DNA of 64,000 nt from assembly GCA_000708835.1 (NCBI GenBank), contig DF237032.1:160792-224791 (forward strand), read 5' to 3'. Positions 35,701 through 46,165 of the stretch are shown piece after piece. Each line of letters starts with the position of its first letter. Position 1 is the stretch's first letter. The notes under the pieces are model-generated. The model had not been told where the DNA came from. It worked only from the letters and a program-made list of their open reading frames with translations, and did not search any database. The DNA is from Klebsormidium nitens (lineage: Eukaryota; Streptophyta; Klebsormidiophyceae; Klebsormidiales; Klebsormidiaceae). Position numbers and translations under genes: made by a program.

Positions 35701-36779
35701 GGCTGCAGGCGGACATGGACGGCATGCGGATAAGCCTCCAGCAGTGGTGTGCTGCCAGCTACGGCGAGGTAAGCGACTCCTGTTCGAGTTTCGTACCTGG
35801 AAAAATTGCCCGAGGGTGTCGTTTGGGCCGTCTCGATACAGCTTCCCCGAGGGCCTTGCTACGCCGTTCTTTGACCGTTTCGAATGGTCGTTGGTTGGTC
35901 GTGCAGAGTAGCAGCGCCACTCGGTAGCCGAGAGTTCTTCACATCAGCTCAGCAGGTTCAAGGAGGAACAGCAGGTACACTGACGGACACGGAGGCGAGC
36001 AGATCCGGAGTCAGCTGGAAAGGATCTATGTAAAAGTCCACAGTGAAAGCTGTCCGCATCTGCAACGAAGCAGCGCAAGATCGCTTCTGACTGCGTGCGT
36101 GCCGGTTTTGCAGGTTTTCAGCGGCTGGTTGCACATGTGTGCTATCAGAACCTTTGCCGAGAGCATTCTGCGATACGGACTTCCTCCGGCTTTCCTGGTA
36201 AGTTGCCGCTTTCCGCCTCAATCGAGAATGCATCATGCTGACCGTCTGCTGTCAGAATCATTCTCTCCAACGATTGATCTCTTAGGGGCTAAGGTGCAGC
36301 GCTTTGCATGTCCTCATTCTGCAGCAGCTTCGAGGACTTTCACTGTACTGTTGCCTCCTCTTTTCGACGAACTGTTCGTCCTGCTGAGCATCCCTCTCTG
36401 CGTTTCGCAGTCTGTGGTCATCATTCCTTCCCTCAAGTCGGAGAAGAGGCTGCGGCAAGCTTTGGACCAGCTTGCAGGTGGCGACAAGAGGTGAGAACTC
36501 TGCGCGCTATGCTTGCCCTCTTCTATCCTAAAAGTTGCGTGGAAGGGCGAATCCTTCATTGGAAGACGAGACAAAGTGGTCTCGCTATCTTAGCCGAGGC
36601 ATACGAATGCACGAGTCCACCCCGCTAGTTGTAGAAGACAACATCTCCAGCTATGGTCTGACGCAGTTTTCCGGTGCAGCTCGCACTGGAAGTCTGGAGC
36701 CGAGGACGTCGTTCCGGGGCTTGTGATGGATACGGATCTGTACCCTTATGTCTCGCTTACCTTGAATCTTGCCACGTGA
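32723..36779 (+). CDS. VHA-C: V-type proton ATPase subunit C
   Basis: Subunit C of the V1 sector, the elongated stalk protein linking V1 to the stator and controlling reversible assembly; in Arabidopsis it is DET3. It acts on vacuole, Golgi and endosome membranes. Eleven exons: 32723-32836, 33078-33146, 33507-33634, 33924-34023, 34180-34247, 34491-34632, 34987-35103, 35643-35768, 36114-36197, 36411-36490, 36680-36779, giving 375 residues, the length I recall for the Arabidopsis protein. Landmarks in order: QYWIVSLPLKG at the N terminus, LHIPELRVGTLDSLLALSDD, VDSYITRFQWDEAKYPIMSP, SEYNGVKSQLSQINRKATG, VTSEHLVTLLVVVSRFTEKE, YALYTVVLFKKVADTFKTHA, VREFDFDPENFGQ, WCAASYGEVFSGWLHMCAIR, ESILRYGLPPAFL, and a C-terminal MDTDLYPYVSLTLNLAT. 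All exon borders are GT-AG and in phase. Nothing is missing. Confidence 0.97.
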
Positions 36780-37918
36780 TCTGCAAGCTGAATTCTCGGC
36801 AGACCAAGGATTCGGCTCGGACAAAGGTCAGAATAGTTGGTGGACAAAGACAAATCTTGATTTGCCATGTGATTGGACCGACCGTTCGGCTGTCAACGGT
36901 GATGCAGACTGGGCTAACCTGAAGCAGTATCTGTGGCCCCCGGCATGCTTTCTTGCTGCTCGAATCTCCTGATCCACATATTCGCCTTTCGATTTCAAAG
37001 CACGCACCAATGACAAGTCTGGCTTGTTGACATACAATCGAAGACGGTACTTGCCTCTGAGCTACATAAATCAACCTTTCAGCTGCATCTGAGTCACAAC
37101 TTACTTTCGAATCTGGTTCAACGCTAGTACCTGATAAAATTCTGACACGGCCACATGGGGACACGTATGTATGCATGATCGTGCTATTTGCATAGCCAGC
37201 ACTGGGCACTATGGGATGCATTGTGCATGTATTGGCCGGCGTACAGTGAAGGCCGGCGGCTGAGGGTCAGGCTGAGGTTCACATGCCTTCGACTTTTTAT
37301 ATGCAAGGCTCAGAAGACTTTTCTTGATTCTCATATTGAATATATTTGGCATACACTTTGCATGGCACTATAGGCGGATTGCAGCGCGCGGCCCCGTTGA
37401 ACCACCGTCATCATGCCATTATCGTCGACTCACTGAAACGCGTGTAAGAAAATTTGACCGAGAACATTGGGATGCTCATATATCAACCTTATCGTCCAGT
37501 GATGCTCAGTGCGAGTTCTTTTGGGATTTGCAACATGTGCCTGGCCTCAATGAGTATCATTCAACCATATGCTTACAAGAGTTGATTGTCCGAGTCTGAG
37601 CCTGCAAGCTGCTCAGTTCGTGCTAGCCCGTCGACACGAGCATGCCCACACGTGGGACGTTGAAGCGGACCCCCACTTTCAATATGGTGGTCTGGCGGAG
37701 CGGAGGGTAGCTGACCAATGGTTCTGGCTCTAAAATCAGAGATATATAAGTACTGAGCTAGGCACGATATCCTCCAATTCTCAATGAGTTTAGCTAACTT
37801 AAGCACCGTCCAAGGTATTTTCTGAAGCACTTGTGTGGTTCGCTCGAACGTACTGGCAACTCCCTTGTCTCCCAAGGGGCTCATCTCCTAACATTTAGAA
37901 GCGTCGGGCAACTCAAAT

Positions 37919-37996
37919 AAAAAACCCTAGCCCAAGATATTACGCGCTCCGCACCCGTACCCATAATAACCACCAAAGCAACCCTACCCTTACCCC
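37919..37996 (-). repeat. Dispersed repeat, copy 1
   Basis: On the minus strand it reads GGGTACGGGTGCGGAGCG followed by a GGGCTAGGGTTTTTT end. It shares its core and order of blocks with the copies at 39161, 57421 and 60695. Confidence 0.55.
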
Positions 37997-39160
37997 CGGC
38001 TGTGAGCCTTAGGAGACTAGCTCTAGTAGGAGACAAGGGAGTTGCCATGCGATCGCTCGAATTGCAAATTGTCAATAAGTACAGACTTTGATGAAACTTT
38101 ACTTAGGACCACGTGGCTCGGACAGCCTTCGGAGGTGGATCGTGGGGATGGCCAAATGCATAATATTCAGTCTGATAACATGTTGCCCGGTAAGTCAGTT
38201 AAATCATGGAACCTTCGCCAGTTTGAACTGGCGGGATTCGAAAGTTGAGAGAGCCGGTTCAGAGAGGAGACGAAGCCTCATAAAGAGTGAGGGAAGATAG
38301 ACCATTAGATCTGGCTAGCAGGCTCATACCGAGCAAAGACAAGCAGGAAAGCAGAGGACGATGTGTTCGTGAAATCAGATGGCTGGATCGCAGAAATATC
38401 TGTAGTGGTGACCGGCCGTTTGAGGACACTGACTTACGGCACGTGCTAAGGCTTCTCGAAGTAAGTCGGATTCGATCCCGGTTTTACATTGTTTGACTTA
38501 TTTTCGAAGCGATCAGAACTCGAGCCACCAAGCCACCGTGCTGTTGCAGAGGCTCATCAGCCCCTCATCAGCGGTTTCGGAAGAGTTGGCTGACGTCTTG
38601 TTGGACAGTAGGAGGAGATTCGTGTCCATCTTCCGGGCAGCATGGTTCGAAACATGGCAGCTTTGTGGCTCAAAGGAATATCAGATTTGAGCTTCTTAGG
38701 CTACCTTTCCACCACACATATATCCGTTTATATCCTAAATTAAAGCAGCAGCAATAGCAGCAGCACTGATTCTTGCTCCCTATGGGGCGAGCTTGCAAAT
38801 CCGGGGCGGCCTCCGGCGGATTCTGTTGCCAAACGGCTAAACGGTCCTCGAATTTAGTCCCTGCATTGAGATGGCGACGGGCCGGTCCGCGGATGGCATA
38901 ATGGCCCGGTGATCGAGAGGGGAGGCCTGGGAGGAGGGGCGGCCGGCGGCACCGGGTAAAGTGCCAGGCATACTAAGGCCCTGTGGCCATGGGCCCTGGG
39001 GCCTGGAGTCTGGACTTCCAATTGGAGCACCGGTGGGAATGCATGTGCACACTTCTGTTGTCATCCGTCCAGGATGTCACCATAAAGATAAAGTTTAATA
39101 CCTACCTATATACGTATTACGGTATCTAGGAGCTGCAAGACACGCCCGGGGGGCGGGTGG

Positions 39161-39232
39161 GGTTGGTATAGTGGATAGGGTGGGTTCGGGTGCGGAGCGT
39201 GTCATGTTTGTTGGTTAGGGTATTTGGTTAGG
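39161..39232 (+). repeat. Dispersed repeat, copy 2
   Basis: Core GGGTTCGGGTGCGGAGCG followed after about 13 bases by GGTTAGGGTATTTGG. Same block order as the other copies. Confidence 0.55.
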
Positions 39233-39983
39233 CTGCTGCCCCGGGTACTTTCTTATAAGTATTGGATCCTTAAACCTAGGTATGAAACTCGACGGATATA
39301 TGTCGTCACCCGACCTTGCATTTCAGTTTGCCTGGTTTGCACGACATTTCCAAGTTCCAACGGCGCCGGCGCAAACAAAAGATGTATTATGCACCTGGAA
39401 AAACTCGGCCTCCAGCCTTCAGCCTCCAGGTCCTCGACATGGGACCTTGGTCTTCAGTGGCAGAAGTCAAGAAGGGCAGCTTTGCAAGTCGCCCAGTCCT
39501 GCTCTCACTCTCAGACAGATTCAAATTCACGCGAACCTCAAGCTCATGTCAAGCTGCAAAGTAGCATGCAGTGCTTAGTTTCAATATTGATGAGACGCCG
39601 TGAACGTCGTTTCAGTGGTTTGCACGGCGCCTGATCGAACATCCTCCTGATCAATTAGTCTCTCGCATGTCACTTGATCTGTTCTTCTTAGCTACAGACA
39701 AGGGTTAGACACTGTCACCGAGGCAACGAGGTCACTCCAATGACGGGAGAACGGGAGTTTGAAGTTCTGCTTAGAGGAGCCTGAGACTGCAGCGGCAGCA
39801 GACGGCTTGTTGTGCATGATGTCGGTTGAAAATCAGGAATCAATGCAAGTCGTTGAAGTGCTTCAAGCAACCCCCAAGCAACCACGATTGTAGAAAACAA
39901 CCCTGGCAACAAAATCTAGTCAAACTAATCTGTACGCGGGGCCGCCGCGCACTCATAAGGAGGAATTAGGCGCATCTGATAGG

Positions 39984-42900
39984 ATGGGCCCAGTTCTTCT
40001 TGTTATTATTGTGTTCTTCAGCTCGTTACAAAGTGGTGGAGCGGACTATGTGGAGACCGCACCGCGCTCGGGAGCTCCGCTTCCCCCACCTATTCTCCCT
40101 GGTGAATGCCCCCTGATATTCTCTCCGGCAGACATCCAACAAGCAAAGCAGGTCTGTTCCTCAGGTGAGCTCGATTAACTTCATCGCTGCTGATGTCTTT
40201 CATGTGCTTCAAGGTGTGCAAGCTGCCGGACCGTTCTTCATCTGATGTGGACAGTGCACCGTTGGTAAAGCCTAGAGTCATCTTCTCACAAGGCCATGCC
40301 AACCAACTGTCTGGCAGAGTGTTGTGTGTTCTTGATCTGGTGGGAATTGCCGTCTTTTTTGTCTGACATTTTTCTTTAAGATGCTGTAGTTTGTTGCAGG
40401 CTTGGTTGTCTTTGGCCTTGCTCCATCGGCAGTACTCAAGAACTCACTCACAAGCTGCTATCATCTCTACGTTCAAGCTGTCCCTTCCAAAGCTCTTGCG
40501 TACTAGTTTGCTTTGCTTAAGCTCTGTCTCCTAGCATTGCTTCATTGTTTGGCACCCAGAAATTGATTTGTTGCACAGGCATGGTTGTTGTATGCTTGGC
40601 TGCGCACTATACCAGGTAGACTAGCTGGTTTCTGGTGAAGCGCCCCATAGGCCAGCGTGTCAGCAAGAAAAGTTCATCTGCCGGACACCTCTGCTGCAGG
40701 TTCCTCTGCTTGTTGTGGTCGCCTTAGAGCACTGCTTTTCCAGGGAAGGGTCAGATATGCAAACAGCACGGGGCGCCTGCTCCTACCACAGGCGGCCGCT
40801 GATGCATGCATTCAGGTATTGCGAATCTACCCGCTTCTTGTGTGCCAAAATCTAGCTTGTGACTACACATGATAGTCGCAGTATAAGATACCTGCGGGAG
40901 AGCACAGTTGCACTTTCAGAAGCACTGGAGCAATATTGCATGCCATTGACTGATCTTGCCAAGAGTGAGGCTAAGGTTAAGATGGAGGAAAATAAAAGCT
41001 GCAGCTTTGTGACAGGAGGTTTTGAGGTTTGCTCTGAATGTGTGATTGCACTCTCCTATTAGGCAACCGCTAATGCATAGGGTACAAAGGAGTTCTGGAA
41101 GCAACATATGCACAGCTTTTTTAAGCAGAACCTGATCAGTGTGGTCCTTCTGGCGTCAGATGAGCTGGACGCGACACACATCAGTGCTTTCCCACCGACA
41201 ACCGCAACAGCAGAACCATCTGTATTGGCAAAGCCGAAGTCCTAAGTGGTGCTCCAAGTCTTGATTCCTGATCCTTAGTGTTGGTTTATGTGTTGCAGAT
41301 GATTGACTCCTTTGTCACAACTGCTAAGATTTCAGTTGAGATCAGCTGTGACATCACAAGCGAAGTGCTCTCTGAGGACTCTGGAAAGGCATGCGGGAAC
41401 GACCTCACAACCGTGTACGACTTTTTCTCTGCCGCAAACCACACATATCCAGGTATATATGCCGAGTCACCAATCAGGATCTTGCAGTGGGTACAAGTCA
41501 TGTCTTCAAGTCACCAAACGAGTAATCCAATGCACAAGCTCAAGACCTTTGAGTAGCCTCTAGCTGGATTACCCTGGCTGATTCTGGCCTTTTCGGCCGG
41601 GGTCAAGATCATACTCATGTGAAATCCTTTAGCAAGGAGGCAAGAGCACATGCCAGCTCTTTGACAGAACCTGAATGTCAACTTCTTCTTGCATGAAGCC
41701 CTCAAAGCTGGCAGTTTCCGCAGAGAGGCTGCACATAACGTTTCACGCCGCTCTCCTTTGCCAGTCTGGATACCCCCCCCCGACTCTTTAAAGCCTGCAA
41801 TCTCCTGCTTTCTTTCTGTCTTGTCTTGAACATTCTCAATCGGGAGAGAGTTGCTGATTAATTGTCTGCATTGCAGGTTACATGGTCGGTTCAGGTTGCC
41901 ATGGGACCACCGACTGCAGTGTGTGTAACTCGCTGATTTCAGACAGGATTGTGTCGCTAGGCCGCGGAACGGGTGCACTTCTCAGCACGCCAGCTTGCCA
42001 GGGTGAGGTTGACACATGAGTTGGTTGCTTCCTGTTTCGCTCCAATCAACGAGACGCCGCTCCTCACACAGAACGTTTCATGGAGCTCAGCAAACTTGGT
42101 GTCAGCCAACCAGCAGAATTGGAACATACGCTGCAAGTCATACTGGACAAGGGATGAGCATTCCGAAGCCCGAAACGACAAAGTCCCACCTTGCTTGCAA
42201 CAAGTCGAGAACATTGACATAAAGGTTGTACAGGATACCGGATCAGCTTAGGAGGTGGAAGCACCCAGCTTGAGGCCGTGCGATACCTCCTGCTTGTGTG
42301 ACAAATGATGGGTCAGAAGTCTTCTTCAATGAGGAACAGCTTAACCTTGAACAATTAACATTGTTTCTAAGTGGCGAGACGCCCTCGCTTTACTTTCCGA
42401 CCAGGGTCAAATGTTCACTTTGGTTGCCTGAGCGAGACTAGCTTGACCTGGGACAGCCAGCCTAACCAGGCCTCTGGACCAGACGTATCAAACGTACCAA
42501 ACCATACCCAGGCCGTTCTAGCATTCTATATGTTTTATCTTTGAAGTAGCTCCGAAGCTCTTAAGCAAGCACCTTCGGCTTATTGATAACAGCTTTGTCT
42601 CCAGGCATCTTTACTTTGTATTACTTCTCTACAAAAACCACATCAAACCTGCTCGTCCCGCTTTCATTCCCCTTGCTGCAGGCCTAGCTCAAGTTGCCAT
42701 GACTGCGGCCGCTTATCCTGTCATCATCGCCAACAGCATGGCCCGATGTCTCCACCAAGTCGACATCAAGCCCGTCACCCTCGCACCAAAGTGCACCATA
42801 TGGGATTGGAACACTATCAACTTTACCTCGGCGGTCCTCAGTTGCGGCCCTCAACAGATTCGGGCTGACCGTTGTTGCAACCTGATCCTGGGGATGTATG

Positions 42901-44636
42901 GGCAGGTGCATAGTGTTTACCTAAACCGTACCGGGCACGGGCTCATTGATGTAAGTTCACCCATTTTCCTCTCAGGCTATTTGAAATTTAAGTTCAGGCT
43001 TTAAACTGTGTAGTCCTTCAAGCTATAAGTGCACACCTCCATGCGCTCTATCCGTAGCGAACAGGGAACGGGCTGACCGACGTACGCCCCCACGTCCCTT
43101 TTCCTACCAACTTGATTTCCAGTCCGTTTGACCTAAAAGTCTGAAAGCGGAGCGTTAAAGCACAGTCCTGAGCGTTGATCACAAACTTATCAGCCCTGTG
43201 AGAACGACGCTCTTCCTAGTCTTTTTAAATCCAAGCACTCGTTGTGTCCAACCAGCAGCAGCTCTAGGCTCACAAAAGTCTCCGTTGCGATGTCCAGGTC
43301 TATGCCGAGCTAAGCTCTTTCCGGTCTTTTTTCTTCGAAATGAGATCTCAGATCTCAGGTCTCAGCACTTAGTAAGTGCTGAGATGATTCCAAAAGGCAC
43401 TTTCCTAGATTGGTTCGGATTTCTCCGGTCGTGCCCTTTTTCGCATGTGCTGTTCTTACTTCCGCTAATCGCTTGTCAGCTTTTAGCGAGCCGCACAAGC
43501 AGCTTGCATTCCGCACTTTCCTGCTGATGCGACCATCGATTTTCCTTCGGATCCTGCTTTTCATCTCGTTATGTTGCATGCCTGCGGTCCAGTCTGAAAA
43601 CCTCATGTACAGCTTGAAGGCTCGAAGTTTCAAACTGTATCTACGTATACTCATCGCAACGCTCTACACGTTTGTTGCCTTGATACACCCATTGCCTCAT
43701 GTTGCGTGTGAATTCGCTCTCCCCCCATTATAACCTCAACACTTGACTCAAACCTTCCTCCGCTGTTCTTTTCAGGCCCAAGCCACGGCCTGCGCATCCG
43801 AACTCAAGGCCCAGCTGGCTGCTCGGGGCGTCAACCCGGCCGCCCCGGACAAGTGTCTCATCAATCCCACCCTGACCCTCCACGGCTACGGCTGCTACAA
43901 CTACACCACACTCCTTCAGCGCGCCCCTTCCCGCATTTACGAGCAGTTAGAGACGGTGTGCAATCCAGCGACTAGCGATTGCACCCAGTGCAAGCCGACC
44001 TTCTTTTCAGTGGCTGACGAACTGGCCAACACAACGAGTGTCCAATACCTGAACTTGTGTATGTTTAGTTTCGGAATGCAGTACTATGGTGGTTTCCCGA
44101 CTCTGGAGGAGATCACGCCGCGGCTGAATTGCTACTACCGCTTTCCCCCGGGCTTAGAGCTGGGCATTGCCGAGCCCCCATCGAGCAAGAACCATCAGCA
44201 AATCGCCCTCATAGCAGGACTGATGGCGGCGAGTGCCTTAATGCTAGTCGCTGCTTCGGCCGTCGCATTACTGCTCTGGAAGCGTCGCTCTCTTCACAAT
44301 GGGGACACGAAAACGCTAGGCCGAATGTCGTCGTTGAAAGAACGGGCGAACGAGCGGGGACTTAAGAAATTCAGCCGGAGGCAGCTGCGGCAAGCTACCG
44401 GAGACTTTGACGAGAGCCGCGTGGTGGGAAGAGGGGGCTCGGGAAAAGTCTACGTGGGGCTGCTGAATGGGGAGACTGTGGCGATCAAGGAGGCGTCATT
44501 CTCGTCCGTCAAGAATGGGGCGAAGGTGAGAGCTGTGCAACAGGAATCCTGTCTCGAGAAAAGATCTCCGAAGCTCAGAATTTCACCAAGTACTGATCGT
44601 ACAGAGCGGAATGATTCTGAGGGTTTTGCAATGTGA
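39984..44636 (+). CDS. SPARK-like receptor kinase with truncated kinase domain
   Basis: Single-pass membrane receptor. Exons 39984-40164, 40700-40815, 41299-41452, 41877-42002, 42682-42950 and 43776 onward, all in phase. The last exon is open to a stop at 44634-44636 (568 residues); a donor-like AAG/GTGAGA follows 44525. An N-terminal signal peptide (MGPVLLVIIVFFSSLQSGG) is followed by a Cys-rich ectodomain made of two related modules. Each has a CC pair, a GxVxxxxxxxTG block and a later CxxC (SACCGRL..NSTGRLL..DCSVC and DRCCNLI..RTGHGLI..DCTQC), as in SPARK-type receptors. A transmembrane helix (LMAASALMLVAASAVALLLW) is followed by basic residues. The kinase begins normally with KKFSRRQLRQATGDFDESR, the glycine loop GRGGSGKVYVG and VAIKEA with the invariant lysine, then ends about 15 residues later. 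I found no HRD, DFG or APE segment before the next gene. SPARK assignment is moderate; the kinase start is clear. Confidence 0.75.
43360..43384. repeat. 11-bp perfect hairpin in an intron of the receptor gene
   Basis: Arms TCTCAGCACTT and AAGTGCTGAGA with a three-base loop, preceded by an AGATCTCAGATCTCAGGTCTCAG imperfect tandem of about 8 bases. Confidence 0.8.
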
Positions 44637-46165
44637 GTCGTGACAGACGAAGGTATAGTTTCATAGGCGCAGAAATGACACGTTCAGAATGATCAAGTGA
44701 GACAAACGTAGGCAACGATCCTGTGGTTTGGACGATTGGCCTTCATATCAGGCCCCACTCGACAAGTGGCAACGAAGGCTGTCTTTCGCAAGGAACTTCT
44801 TCCAACTTTGTAAACGCGACAAAGATCGTGCCGTTGATTTTATTCCAAATCGTGTAGAGTGAATCCGTGCGATTGCTCGAGACTCACGTGTAAGTTAATA
44901 TTGAGCATTTCAGTTGACATTCTGATACGGCTATCATTGTTTAACAGCGTCGACGTTAAAAAACAATCACTAAGATCCGCGTTTGCACTCTGTAGAGGTT
45001 CCAGGCTGCAAACGTAGGCTAGTGCCCAACTAAGTGTGTAGGAAAAGTCTAGTTGTGAAGTCAAGTTTCTATCGAAGCAGGAAGCGAGTCAAGTCCCCGT
45101 CAAGTCACAGTCAGGTGGTCAAGTAGGGACTCACATGCTTATTGACATTTCCACTTTATAAATAGGTGCCAGATCGAGGCCCAATTGGACCGCGTTGCTT
45201 CTTCAGAAGTTCCCAGTTTGCGAGGGACTGACAGGCTAACAATCATGCCCACGAGCAGGCTTTGCTGATTTGCCGGGATGGATTCTCCGCGATTGACAGC
45301 ATACTTATCTGCCTGGTTCATGAATAAGTGTTCTCCTCGCTCTTAATAGTGCTACTTCCTTGGCAATCCGATTGCCTGCAAATCTTGACCGCAGTCGATG
45401 CCAATGAGTCACGTACTATATAGCGGCCTGAATCCAACGCGTTGGATCCAGGCGCGTAGGCCAAGAAGACAATGACAAGCTGCCTGCTCTGTGTCAATAT
45501 ACCCCGGTTTTGAGGATTGGACAATTCAAAAGGATAGATTCTGAATTTAGGAAAGTGTTCGCCCTCCATTATGCCGCGCGAGCAGCCGCAAACTTAAACG
45601 CTGCCGAGTGGGGGAACGCCACCAGAAAGCACCCCGGAACCAATTGCAGCCCCGGGGCATACCCCACTCAATCAATTCTTGAAGTACTGTAACACTGAGA
45701 GTATTACTTCTCAACATCCAATATGCATTCAAGAGGCACTACCATACGACCCGGACTACTTCGGTTCTCGAAACGCTGATCCAATGGCAGCGCGTTCGTC
45801 CTTTATGCTACACCCATTGCCTTGATTCTAAGGGCGACCAATGAAATCCTGGACCATGAGACGACGTCCGAGACGGTGACTCTGGAAGTTTCCGTTTTGT
45901 AGAGTCGCGCCCATTTCTTCTAAAGCATTGGCTTCGAGGACTTTGTCGTCGGAAGCCTGTCGAACAAGATTCGAGCTCAAGTCAGCACTGACGAAAAGAA
46001 TCTACAATCCTTTGTTGACAAGCCCGACTAGCCTGATGCAGTGCTTTCAAAGGCGGGTTATCCAAATTCTTCGCGAGCGATCATTTCATTCACAAAAAAC
46101 AAGCATTTCATGACGCGAAAAGTGGAGAAAGCTGGATGGAAAACGGAGGGAGAACCCGTGAGTCT
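44637..46165. other. Tail-to-tail spacer after the truncated kinase
   Basis: Searched on the plus strand for the missing kinase subdomains; none were seen. A 28-bp imperfect inverted repeat with a perfect 16-bp palindrome lies at 45426-45453. Otherwise no gene or RNA is supported. Confidence 0.5.
45426..45453. repeat. Inverted repeat with 16-bp palindrome
   Basis: The core ATCCAACGCGTTGGAT (45432-45447) is a perfect palindrome flanked by complementary GCCTG and CAGGC. It could be a protein-binding site or a cruciform, but no function is evident. Confidence 0.7.

Larger units (their letters stand above)
36780..39983. other. 3.2-kb spacer with dispersed repeats
   Basis: No gene is supported. 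It holds two copies of a dispersed repeat in opposite orientation (37919-37996 and 39161-39232), a short hairpin at 38217-38234 (arms CGCCAGTT/AACTGGCG), and a CAGCAG/CAATAGCAGCAG-rich patch near 38743-38766. The last part must carry the receptor-kinase promoter. Confidence 0.5.

Noticed and set aside
38440-38500. GGATTCGATCCCGG string suggesting a tRNA 3' half
   Set aside because: I could not fold a cloverleaf with a matching acceptor stem upstream.
39161-39232. TTAGGG-like units suggesting an interstitial telomere
   Set aside because: Units are not in tandem and are interrupted by a conserved GGTGCGGAGCG core shared with other copies, so a dispersed repeat fits better.
43170-43720. Open frame with a hydrophobic LILLFISLCCM-like run
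   Set aside because: It lies in a receptor-gene intron, is not in phase with the flanking exons, and has no supporting motif.
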